Program-made: the position numbers and the translations under genes
Shown: in pieces, positions 53,409-64,000 of the stretch
Numbering within the stretch: the stretch's first letter is position 1
How the letters are laid out: the number at the start of each line of letters is the position of its first letter
Assembly (NCBI RefSeq): GCF_008831285.2
Contig: NC_045147.1
Span: 21,530,981-21,594,980 of the forward strand
Source: Nymphaea colorata
Taxonomy: Eukaryota; Streptophyta; Magnoliopsida; Nymphaeales; Nymphaeaceae
Reading direction: 5' to 3'
DNA length: 64,000 nucleotides
Notes under the pieces: generated by a model
What the model was told of the DNA's origin: nothing
Seen by the model: the letters and a program-made list of their open reading frames with translations, nothing else
The model's database searches: none

Positions 53409-55069
53409 GAAGTGGCATAAGCTACCGGAACTGCAGATGGCCAGGATCCGAACCACTCGGGTGCTAGCGAGTTTGGTATGCTGATTTATTTATCAAATTT
53501 TAAGAAATAAACCTTGTAGTTGGTTGATATTTTTTATTTAGTAACTGACAACGTCCGAAATACTGGTAGCTAGCCGGCAGGGAAGGAGGGGCTGGCAGGG
53601 GGTCTTGGCTCCCCTTCATATTTTATAGAAAAACTTTAAAAAAACTATATGTGAATCTAAAATAGTTTAGTTTAATATATATAAAAAATTTGAAAAATTT
53701 TATTTGAGCTCCTGTTAAAATTTTAAAACTGTGATTTGACCTCGCCAAAAAATTTCTGGTTTCGTCCTCGGGGCCTGGATAGAATCTCAAGAACTTTATT
53801 GAGTCTGCGATTTGAAGTAGTGGAGGGTGATACCTAAATTAAAGGGATGTAAAGGCAAATCGAGTGTGAGATGTAAAGGCAAATCCGAGTGTGAGACTTT
53901 CGGGTTTTTTTGGAGAGGAGATGTTTGTTAACCTTCGCTTAGAAAGTATAGTATTATTCATATTATGATTAGTGACGCATTCCGATTAATCACGATGAAG
54001 GCAGATCTTACGCGTCTTGGTCACCGTGGATCTTCCTTTACATTCTCATTGGCATGGACTTTTTGATCAAGAGCTTCTATTCATTGTCGGACAAAAGAGT
54101 GGTTGAAATATGAGTAGATGGCTGCCTGCTTTAGGCACTTGATTTCTAGCGTCACAACTGCTAAAATAACAAAGACGATTGCTTTTTCTCCTTTTGAGGA
54201 ACCTGTCGTCATCATTCTTGAACTTGCAGCACTTGCCGTCTTCTTGGAAAGAGTTTATAACAACTGTAAATGCATGAGCCTGGTCTGTCAAATGTTGAGC
54301 GCTCTTCTTTAATGGCCAACTAATTATAGGGAGGGAAATTTGTAATGGAATGATATGGGAAAGATGCATCAAATAATTACAATTAAATAACAAAGAAAAT
54401 TATTAAAGAAGGATGTAAAACCAATTTTTAGTTTGTATATATATATATATAAACAAAACCAATGATGTTAACAGTATTATTATAAATAAATATAATTTCT
54501 TTCGTTTCCTTTTTCTTTATACAACTAAACAAATATCATATTTGACATTTAATCTCCTTTTATTTCTTTTCCGCACAAGCAAGCTGGTTAATGGTTTATT
54601 TCGTCCCTTTCCATTTTTTTTATTTCTCTTATTCATTTTTATATTTGTTTTTATGTTCATTTCCTTCAATTAATATTATTTTATTCCCCTTCTCTTTCTT
54701 CCCCTCACTCTCCCTCGGCCTCCATCCAAACACCAACATTTGTTTATCGACTATAATAAAATATTGAATACTCAGAGTGGCTATTCCGATTTTCTGGCGG
54801 GAAGGGCCTCATTCACGGCCTGCTTGGCAGTGGACACTGGACAAGTCTCCCGCCGACGGACAAGCAGGAAGCCCCGGCGGCGGCAACGGCACCGGCGACA
54901 GCAGCCCTGCAGCAGTGCCTTTCTTCTCTCGGCCGCTCCTCAATCAGACGGCGCCCCCTTCTCCTTTTCCTTCCTCTTGTTCTTCGACTTTCATCACGCC
55001 ACGACCAACGTCGACAAGTTCTTGGCGTTTGTCGGGGTCACCAATCTCCCCCTCCCTCTCTCTGAGAAC
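51323..55069. other. Intergenic region between ISWI and the Argonaute
   Basis: It holds the ISWI 3' UTR, then AT-rich spacer with a (TA)n tract (about 53370-53404), a diverged copy of the dispersed repeat family (about 53577-53770) and a pyrimidine-rich, then GC-rich, stretch from about 54680 that is probably the Argonaute promoter and leader. No other gene was recognised. The open frame at 54740 is in frame with the Argonaute start, but its upstream part has no family similarity. Confidence 0.55.
53577..53770 (+). repeat. Dispersed hAT-like repeat, forward copy
   Basis: It contains GGGTCTTGGCTCCCC at the left, a core with TTTGAAAAATTTTATTTGAG, and TCGCCAAAAAATTTCTGG with TTCGTCCTCGGGG at the right. 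This is the same order as the copies at 1180 and 13553. Confidence 0.55.
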
Positions 55070-58000
55070 ATGGAGGAGCCGAAAGGACCAACCGAGCTTC
55101 CACCTCCACCGCCAGTGATACCGCCCAATGTGAGGCCTCTGAGGGTTAACCCTTCTCCTGCGAGGGTGCCGATGGACCGGAAGGGCACCGGTACTGTCGG
55201 CCAGCCTTGTACTGTTTTTGCCAACCATGTCCATGTCAAGCTTCCCGCCGACATGGAAGGATCCTTCTTCCATTACAGTGTACATGTTTTTCTCTCTTAC
55301 TTTCTTTCCCCATATTTTGCTTCTTTAACTTGGTTTTCTGACTATATGTTTCTTACCATGATTTTTAGCTTTCTATTGTCTCGGACGACTCTAGGCCCAT
55401 GGTAAACAAAAGCATTGGCAGAAAAATCGTGGACAAAGTGCAGCAGGTATATGGTTCTCAACTGTCCAGCAAAAATTTTGTTTATGATGGGGAGAAGGGT
55501 CTGTACACTTACGGCGAGCTACCCAAGAAAACGATGAACTTCACGGTCCTTTTGGAAGAGTCGAATTACCGCCGGTAAGTATTGCGATTTTTTCTTTTCT
55601 CTTCTGTGGGTATCTTTCTTTTTGGATCTTGATCGTGCAGAGATCTTCAAGAGTTTCTGTTATCTTGGTTTAACTCCTTTTTTTCCTTCGCTTAGAAGGT
55701 ATGTGATATGGATTTGATCATTTAAATTATAATTACACCTGCGGTGGTGAAAAAGGCAACGGCAACGACAGCCCTGGTGAGGGCGAGAGGAAGAAGATGA
55801 AGAAACCTGGGAGGTCCAGGAAATTCGAAGTCGAGATCAGTTACGCCGCAAAGATACCCCTTCGTCAGATTGAAGCCGTTTTGAGGGGACAGGAATCTGA
55901 GGAAGATGTTCTGCGTGTTCTTGTCATTGTTTTAAGGCAACATGCAGCCAAAAGGTTGATAAACGTGCACACGAATACACATAAATGAATGCGCACAGAC
56001 GTGTGTGTACGCATGCATGTACACATAGTGACATAGCCGTTCAGACTCGCATTCACGTTTATGAATTATTAGCAGCTTGGCGATGTGCTGTCTAATTGTT
56101 TTCTGTTGGATAGGATATCCACATATGCTGTCAACCGTCCATGGTGATGCCTATGAATGATTGTCTGCTCGATCGATTATGTGTTGTGAAGTTCACTTCT
56201 TCTAGACATGATAGGCGCACACAACAAGCACACATCAGTCATGCAAACTGACATAAATGTTTAGATTTTCATGCTTCATTAGCGGCTCCGCTCTGTATAC
56301 TAATTTTGCTTTCTGCTATAGATTTATTGATACCATCATTTAATGTGGATATGTTCAGGGGATGCCTGCTAGTCCGGCAGTCCTTTTTCCTCGATGACGG
56401 AAGGAGCTTTGTGGATATTGGTGAAGGCGCAGTTGCGTGTAGGGGCTTCCACACTTCTTTCCGGCCCACTGAGAGTGGACTGTCACTGAATATAGGTCTT
56501 CTGCTTGGTGCAGCTTCTCTTTCTCATTTATGATGTTTAAGATCAGTTGGGTGACGGCAGTGTTTGGTCTTTCTTGCTTTGGCGCAGATGTCTCCACCAC
56601 AGTGTTGCTAAAGCCCGGTCCCGTGATTAACTTCTTGATTGACAATCAGAACGTTAGGGGTCCTTCTCAAATTGATTGGCCGAAGGTTGAGTACTTTGTT
56701 TGTTATGCGTGTTTTTTTTCTTTTTGTGAAAGTTAAAGGCGGTGATGCTTATAATGCACTGGAATAATACTGCAGGCGAACCTTCTGAAGAATCTTAGAA
56801 TCAAGACAACACACAACGGGATGGAGTTCAAGATCATTGGACTCACTGAACGAAACTGCAACCAAGAAATGTATGTGTTCTTGTTTCATATTTAAATAAT
56901 TGTGCGCATGCATTTTTTTGTTGTTTGTGCATGGACATGCTTCTCATCTCAATATTATATGGGCAATCCATGTTCTGGAAAAAGACACTGGGATCTGATG
57001 CATGGGTTGGATTTTATGGTACTCCGAGTTTTTCATCAATCAAAGTCCATTTATTTGAAACCTTCACAACTCGAATCCAGTATTAGACTTCAAAGATATT
57101 TTTTTTGTTCCAACTCAAACTCGGAGCCAGATTGGTACAAATTGGCTGGAATCAAGGGCAATAGTCTGGATGGTAACGTGATTCAAACTCAGTGAATAAT
57201 GTCGGACAGTGCATATCTCACATTTTCCAAAATAGGAGCCTCTGAACTGGGAGCTTGGCATACCTCTGTGGCAGTTATCAGCAAAACTGTGGCCTATATT
57301 TGGAAATCCAGAAGTACGAGGCCTTTTTTAGATTCAAAATTTTGTTCCTAAAGTGGAAATGTATTTGCGTTTACATATTTGGATCCTGCATGTTCCTTTT
57401 TGAGATTTCTCATTAAAGCCTAGCTTTGATAAACAATAGTATTTCCTAGAATGAGATTTGCACTTTAGGATTTGATGGTAGTAGTCTTGGCCATCCCTTT
57501 TGATGTCATGATGACTTTAGCTACAATGTTTGCAGTTTCCAACTGTGTGTCAAGGTTGCGGACAGTGCTGTTGACTATGAAACTGTAGCGATTTCTGTGT
57601 ATGACTACTTTGTGAAGGAGAAACACATACAGCTGAAGTATTCAGCAAACCTTCCATGCCTTGTTGTGGGCAGGCTCAAACGCCCTGCCTACCTTCCAAT
57701 TGAGGTAGAAAGCCTTTTGTCTACCTTTTATTAGTGGTTTACATTTTCTATGTTCCTGTTTACATTATTGTCTTATCATTTTCTTTATTTTTAGTTATGC
57801 GAGCTTCTCTCACTTCAAAGATATACCAAAGCTCTCTCTCCTCATCAAAGGGCTTCCCTTGTTGAAAGATCAAGACAAAAGCCACAGGAGCGTGTCCGGA
57901 GCTTAATAGATGTGCGTTTTCTTGATTATTGTTATTATGATAATGACGATAAGTAATGTTATTATCATTGTAAAAGATCTAATCGGTCTAATTCATGTGC

Positions 58001-59469
58001 TGATTTCCTTTTGTAGGCAATGAAGGTGAATCAATACCATGAGGATCCTTTGTTTTCTGCCTGTGGGATTAACTTTGTAGAACAGTTTACACAGATACAG
58101 GGTAGAATTCTTCCTCCTCCTAAGGTATCTGCGCATTACAGATTTGCCTCATTTTTGCTGTAATTCTTTATATGGTAATGTAAATTAGAAGTGTACTGAC
58201 CTTTTAAATTCTTTTGTTTTGGATTCCTGTTCAAGCTTGTCTTTGGCAGTGGGGAATCAGTTATGCCACGAAATGGCCGATGGAAGATAGACCAAATGGT
58301 GCGTATTTTTCATATATATGTACACTTGTAATTTTCAATGGAGCTCCTTGTTTCAATTTTATCTTATTTCTGATAGGCATTCATTGTGTTCAGCAAATGC
58401 TTCAGCCAGCTAAGATAAAAAATTGGGCCATCGTTAATTTTTCTGCAAGATGTGATACAAGGCATCTTGCTGGGGAGCTAATTAGGACTGCCAAAAACAA
58501 GGGAATTGTAAGTTGCGGTTGCTTGACACTTACAGAAATTGTTTATTATCCTTGGTTGCAAATAATCTTGTCTTTGCTAACAAAAACGGTTGTATCTTCA
58601 GACTATTGCACAGCCAACTGTTATAATTGAGGAACATCCTAAAAACCTTAATGCCTCATCTCATGGTTGAGTTGAGAAAATGTTCGAGGAGCTTCAATCC
58701 AAACTGCTAGAGAAGCCAGAATTTCTGCTTTGTGTTATATCTGAAAGAAAAAATTCATGCATCTATGGTAGCATTTCTCAGTACAATTCCTCAGACTCCC
58801 CGCATTTTGTTTGTGCCATTGAAACATGTCTATGATTTGTCACTATGGGTAAGTGTAGTGCTTCTTTCTGACTTTAGGTCAATGGAAGAGAAAAAGCCTT
58901 GTTCAATTTGGTGTTCCAACACAATGTGTAGCACCACCTCAGAAGATTGGTAATCTGTATCTCACTAATGTTCTGTTAAAGATCAATGCCAAGGTAAAGA
59001 CAATCTTGTCTTTATTTATGCTTCATTTATTATTTACCTTTAAGATTCATCTTTAACGTTCTGGTAACATTGTTTAATTTCATATGCTTTAAAAAGCAGC
59101 TTGGTGGAATCAATTCCTTGCTTGCTATTGAAGACAGACCATCGATTCCAATAATTTCATCAACACCTACCATAATCTTTGGCATAGATGTCTCTCATGG
59201 ATCACCTCGCCAGTCTGATGTGCCTTCAGTTGCTGCAGTAATGTTCTAATAGCGTCCTTTACTTTTTCTGAAACCTGTGTCTTGCTGAATGGCTTTTCTA
59301 TTCACTTGTTTATTTCCTTCATGTACAAAAAATAGGTTGTCAGTTCTCGCAGTTGGCCCTTGTTTTCACGGTACAGAGCCTCTGTGAGGTCACAATCCCC
59401 CAAACTGGAAATGGTTGATTCATTATTCAAACTTTCTGCTGATGGAAAAACAGATGAAGGAATTATAAG

Positions 59470-61914
59470 GTGGGCGTTGTGTTGTGTGTTTCATCTTTTA
59501 CTACCATTTTTTCCCTTACAATACTGTCTGTTTACTTTCATCAGGTTGTTGTGTTCTTTTGATATGGCAAGTACTCGACATGGTAGTGCAATTATTGAGT
59601 TGGAAGGGTCACCTGTAGTGATTCAGTCTGGCCATAGATAACTTCTCATGGGAACACAATTTTTGAAGTTGTTAATTTTTCATTTGGGTAGCATTTCAAT
59701 GCCTAGCATTAAAATACCAGGTATTTAATTGCAGGTTTTGATGGAGTAGAATTAAACTTCCAGATTCAAAAAAGGGCTTGTGTGCAATGGGATGAGAACT
59801 TTTATTCCAGGCATCTTCCTTCCTTGTGTGATGGCGTGGAAGTTTTATCCATGCAGTTCTCTCCTTTGTCCCCCATCCCTTGTTTGTCAGCATCCCTATT
59901 TGATGGCTAGAATTGGACTTCAAAATTTCACTTTCTTGCATATATTTAACAGAAATGAACAGTAGTTTCACAAAATAATAAGAAAAAATGTAATCCGCTG
60001 TAAGAGAAACTATAATCCCAAATATCAAGGACAACCATCTCATTCATCTTTACAGGAGGAAGCAAATAACCTTCTTATCTAAATGGTTAATTGTACATTT
60101 CAATATTCATACATACAGAGCAAAATATAAGTGAAGAAAGTTAACAAAGGTAACCACTTTGCATTCGGTTAGCTGCAAAGTAAATCAATGAATAGAAGAA
60201 AAGATTAAAAAAGACGATTGTGCACAGAATCAATGATGTTGCACAACGTCAAAAACTAGTCAAGCAAGGCTGAATTCAGTACACATAATGACTGATATAG
60301 CTAATGAGATAGATATGCAACTGATGTAGATGAAGTATTATATGTATGATCAGTCAACAATCAAGATAGCTGTATATGTCAGATCAACCAAGATGTAACT
60401 GGAGAAAGAACCACCATCTATATTAGGAAGTGGAAATAAACTTAAAATGAAAAAAAATAGTAACTGATACAAGGACATTTCTCCTCTGGCTAAAAAACAA
60501 ACGTTAAGGATGGGCCACTGATATAAGGACCCAGAAGCAGCTCCAATTACTCCTGCAATGGCCAGTATGGCCATGAAGAAATCTTGTCCTGACTGAATGA
60601 ATTCACAAAACAGAAAGCTACATAAGCATGTTGAATATGATTCTCAACAGGGATTATTCCTACATCCACTCATGTTCATGACTTGCCAACAATTTGTCAT
60701 GTTTTTTGCACAAATTTTGGAACACAGGCAGCAGAAGAAAGGTAATATTAGATGAAAGTGGCAATTTTTTTGCCCAAAATTTGGCCAAATCTGTCCTTTA
60801 AATAACCTATTCCAGTCCTAGATTTACTATGACAGGGGATCAAAGAGATACCATCCTGAAAAAAAAAAAAATCAAACAAAGCACAGAAGGAAAAAGTCGA
60901 GAACTGAATGACCCACAGTGACTTGAAGAACTGGTGGAAACTTTTTCCTATTTTAGAGATCCATGGCGGACTTCCAGTGACTTTCTGGCCCTCAATCTAT
61001 CTACATTGGTTGCAAACACCTGAGAATAGATCCTATATCATACAACACAGAGATAACAGATACGAAAAACAGTTTCTAGTGTCCTAAAATTCAGTAAGGT
61101 TTTAAGCAGAACTTGAAACAAAATAAGTGACAATGCATAGAAGAAGCCCATGCTAAATCAGAGCTAAAGGAAGCAACAAAGAGAAGAAAATAACAAAGGG
61201 AAGAAAACAATGACCAATCGATGCAGTTCTTTTGAGGCAAAGACGAACATGAGGCAGGTTGTGTTGGAGGTGAACTGTTGAGGTGCTTCTTTTGCAGAAC
61301 AGACAAACCTGTGCAGCAGGTCGGACTTTAATCATGGTATTTTAATTCCAGATGTGTCCCAAAAGCCCAGATTTTTAATTCCATGTTTCTTAGGGCATGA
61401 AATTTTTTCAAGAATTTGAATTTTAGTTCCACTTCTATAGTGGAATACCACACATTTAAATGCCCCCTTGGTGAAAAACCTAAGTGCAGACAGACGCATG
61501 ATTAAAAGCTTATTTCCTGTTAAACAAAAGCAATGTTAACCACATCAATAAAGTTTAATATGTGATATGGAACATCTGAAGTGCTTTTTCTGTTTCATAC
61601 CACCATTATTTCAGGAGAAGTGTTTGGGGCAACAAAATATATGTTTGTAGCTTATGTGAATGTTCAGGATAGCTTGCAGTTTTTTTTTTTAACGTTTTCA
61701 TAATGTCTTTCTAGGTAACATCTTTGTTTTTTTCATCTATAACTTTGGGTTTGGTGGGAGTGGTTAAGCTTGGATTTTGCTTATTTTTGTACCCATGCAA
61801 GATTTTCCTAAGATGAGTAATTGAATCCCAGTAATTGTATAATGTGATGGTATGATTAGTAGGTTCTTGCTATCCTGTCTTGAATTTACATCAAGTTCTT
61901 TGTTTGGGTTTCAG
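59470..61914. other. Oversized Argonaute intron with unexplained content
   Basis: The intron lies between two PIWI exons that are phase-compatible. No Argonaute exon is visible inside it. A minus-strand frame near 60350-60574 encodes a hydrophobic stretch, FFMAILAIAGVIGAASGSLY, preceded by a CATTCAG acceptor-like site, which may be an exon of another gene or a captured fragment. I do not recognise the protein. Confidence 0.35.
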
Positions 61915-62753
61915 GGAGTTGTTACAAGATTTTTACCAAAGTTCCAGGAAAATGAAACCAGAAAACATGATAATATTCAGGTAAACGTTCCTTTCTTTAT
62001 GTATTCTTTGGGAACCTCAAATTTGAGTTCCATTGGAGGTCAGTTTTCACAACATGGGTGTGGCACACTGCATCTCCAAGATTTTCTATTTTTGAATGCA
62101 GTTATGTAGTTACGACACTATCTTATGGTTGGAGTTTACCATTTCAGGACACTGTTTCAACATCATTCATGGGGGGATCTTATTTCCATCTGTGTCTATA
62201 AAACCATACGTTTCAAAATATTTTAACCTCACATTTTGACAGCAAATAGGAGTTCGTCTGATTGCAATCCTACAATCAAGGTCCTCGTCTAAAAGTTTTT
62301 GTTTGGTTGATTTTTGTTTCTTACTGAATTGGTACTTAGGGATGGGGTGAGTGAGTCACAATTTAGTCAGGTTCTGAACATTGAGTTGGAATAGATAATT
62401 CAGGTAATTTTTTATGTTTCTTATATTTACAATTTGTACTGTCACAAGTGTGTGAGATATACTGTAATTTGCTAATGAAATGTTCTTCACAGGCATGTGA
62501 TTTCCTTGAACAAGGCTATAGGCCCAAGATTACCGTTATCATCGCTCAGAAGAACCATAACACAAGGCTTTTTCAGAATTCACATGACAATGTTCTTCCT
62601 GGTAGGTGTCTTGAACAATCGTGGTTCAATTTTTATTTTATCCTACCAGAGGTTGATTTCAGTTTAAACTAGTAGAAGTGCTTGGACACTGGTCTACCTC
62701 TCTCTCTCTTTTAATATATACAATTAAGTAGTTTGGATTACCTTCGAGCTAAA

Positions 62754-62838
62754 AAGTACCCAAGTGTGTCCAAGTACCTACTTCAGGTATGGGTATGGCA
62801 ACATTGGTACGTGGATCCTACTCAAATACTCTTGGGAC
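62754..62838 (+). repeat. Dispersed repeat shared with MUB intron 1 (copy 2)
   Basis: It starts AAGTACCCAAGTGTGTCC, then AAGTACCTAC and GGTACGTGGATCC, in the same order as the segment at 8065-8150. It lies in the intron between the Argonaute exons ending at 62601 and starting at 63010. Confidence 0.6.
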
Positions 62839-64000
62839 TTAGATTTATATGTATTTGTAGATAATTTATATCTATGCATTTGTTTGGTTTTAAAGCTTGG
62901 TTATTTATTTATTTTATTTGATGTTGCTTTCTCGATTTTACTAGCTTAATTGAGTCCTATGGATGGTCTGTCATCTTGGCCTAATATTTCTTTCATTCCA
63001 TGGCTATAGGGACGGTTATTGATACCAGAATTTGCCATCCCAGATACTTTGATTTCTATATGTGTGCACATGCAGGGATTATAGTAAGTCTGCATCTCAT
63101 GGTTTCTTTAATTCACACGGTAACGGGTTTTAACTTTTTTTTCCGTCTTAAATGTGTTGTGTTTTGTTAAGGGCACAAGTAGGCCAACCCATTATCATGT
63201 ATTGATGGATGAGATTGGTCACTTTCGTACGTGTAAGAGTTCGTCCAACCATATCAAGAGGTGAAAATTTTAATGCCTATGTGATACTAAACTAAAATTG
63301 GACACCTAAGGAGTACAACTTCCATATCTATAGGTAAAAAGCCATGGTTCCATCTGAAGCCAGAGAAACCGTAACTGTAGTTTTTAAATATTTTCTTGTG
63401 ACCTTTTAGCCAAAGAGCCCGAGATATAGCAACTTATATTTTCTTGGTTGGTTTTTGTGCACTTGCCCGACAAAATTCTTTTATCCTAGTTTTCTTTTTG
63501 TGTCCTTGTTCTTGATTAGTTTTCTTCACTACTTTGACCAAGAAAAATAAGAGTTGCCTTTTTTTTTGCTTTTTTTCCCTTCTCCATTTTCCAACCAGGG
63601 TTTTTGTTGTGAAATCTTAGTGTTTTAGATTATTCACCATTAACAAGGTGAACTGATTAATCTAGAAACGAATACAGTCATTAATATGATTGCATTTGTT
63701 GATTTGCAGCGGCTCCAATCCGATATGCCCACCTTGCAGCTGAGCACGTCTCACTTCCTAAAGAGTGACGGGGACTCACCAGGCACGCCGAGCGGTAAAT
63801 CGAGTGATGCCGATGTAACTGTTCCTTGTAGCATTTCCATTCCGCAGATGCCCTTACTGCATGAAGATGTCAGCAGCTCTATGTTCTTCTGCTGATATAT
63901 CGATCAATGTCCACGGAACTGCAGCAGTTTTGGTCCGAGGATGAACATCATCTATGCAACGAAGACCCTACCCAAAAGAAAAAATTACATTAGGCCGCTC

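Larger units (their letters stand above)
55070..63895 (+). pseudogene. AGO4-clade Argonaute, broken by several lesions
   Basis: About 21 exons are recognisable: 55070-55279, 55369-55574, ~55756-55954, 56359-56495, 56588-56685, 56776-56870, 57536-57704, 57795-57911, 58017-58124, 58236-58298, 58394-58507, 58602-58767, 58878-58993, 59100-59237, 59336-59469, 61915-61980, 62340-62403, 62493-62601, 63010-63083, 63172-~63260, 63710-63895. They give the N domain (MEEPKGPTELPPPPP), PAZ, MID and PIWI domains in order and end in SSMFFC, as in AGO4/6/8/9, which bind 24-nt siRNAs for RNA-directed DNA methylation. Slicer residues are visible in FGIDVSHGSP, FRDGVSESQF and RPTHYHVL. Lesions: TGA at 58668, TAG at 62392, an internal deletion near 63219, a frameshift near 63750, and an out-of-phase exon 2/3 junction. 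Intron 15 is 2.4 kb. Most other exons join in phase, so decay is recent. Several assembly errors are a less likely alternative. Confidence 0.85.

Noticed and set aside
53425-53470. B-box-like GGTTCGGATCC on the minus strand
   Set aside because: No A box was found at the right distance, so neither a tRNA nor a SINE head is supported.
54740-55069. Upstream in-frame extension of the Argonaute first exon
   Set aside because: The frame is open, but the extra residues have no similarity to AGO N termini, and the ATG at 55070 gives the normal proline-rich start.

Overview
This is nuclear DNA from a flowering plant. The genes are split by many GT-AG introns, intergenic DNA is AT-rich with long (AT)n, (CT)n and (TG)n tracts, and every recognisable protein belongs to a plant family: a CC-type glutaredoxin, a membrane-anchored ubiquitin-fold protein, an RLCK-VII kinase, a class 3 lipase, a plant ISWI ATPase and an AGO4-clade Argonaute. 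The species cannot be fixed from the sequence. All exon models were read by eye from splice sites, reading phase and family similarity.

Layout: 0.56-0.87 kb holds a single-exon CC-type glutaredoxin (+). 6.79-10.0 kb holds a 3-exon MUB gene (+) with a spliced 5' leader from about 4.6 kb. 10.1-22.4 kb is a gene-poor stretch rich in small repeats. 22.48-26.44 kb holds a 5-exon PBL27-like receptor-like cytoplasmic kinase (+). 28.07-34.22 kb holds an 11-exon secreted class 3 lipase (-) with a further 5' leader exon near 35 kb. 38.15-51.32 kb holds a 25-exon ISWI remodelling ATPase of the CHR11/CHR17 type (+). 55.07-63.90 kb holds an AGO4/6/8/9-clade Argonaute (+) whose frame is broken in several places.

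The first five genes look intact; each exon set joins in phase from start to stop. The Argonaute carries two in-frame stops that look like C-to-T changes, a deletion inside a PIWI exon, a frameshift in the last exon and an unresolved exon 2/3 junction. It is best read as a decaying pseudogene.

The genes do not form one pathway. From memory, however, the glutaredoxin, PBL27-like kinase, ISWI and lipase genes sit together in Arabidopsis near At5g18600-At5g18640, so this looks like an old conserved block with a local order change. The most novel material is the small-repeat fraction: a dispersed family with hAT-like ends present in about ten copies, several MITE-like inverted-repeat elements in introns, and three tRNA-like SINE candidates with A and B boxes. 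I saw no CRISPR array, no rRNA and no convincing intact tRNA gene. I found no wholly new multi-gene system.
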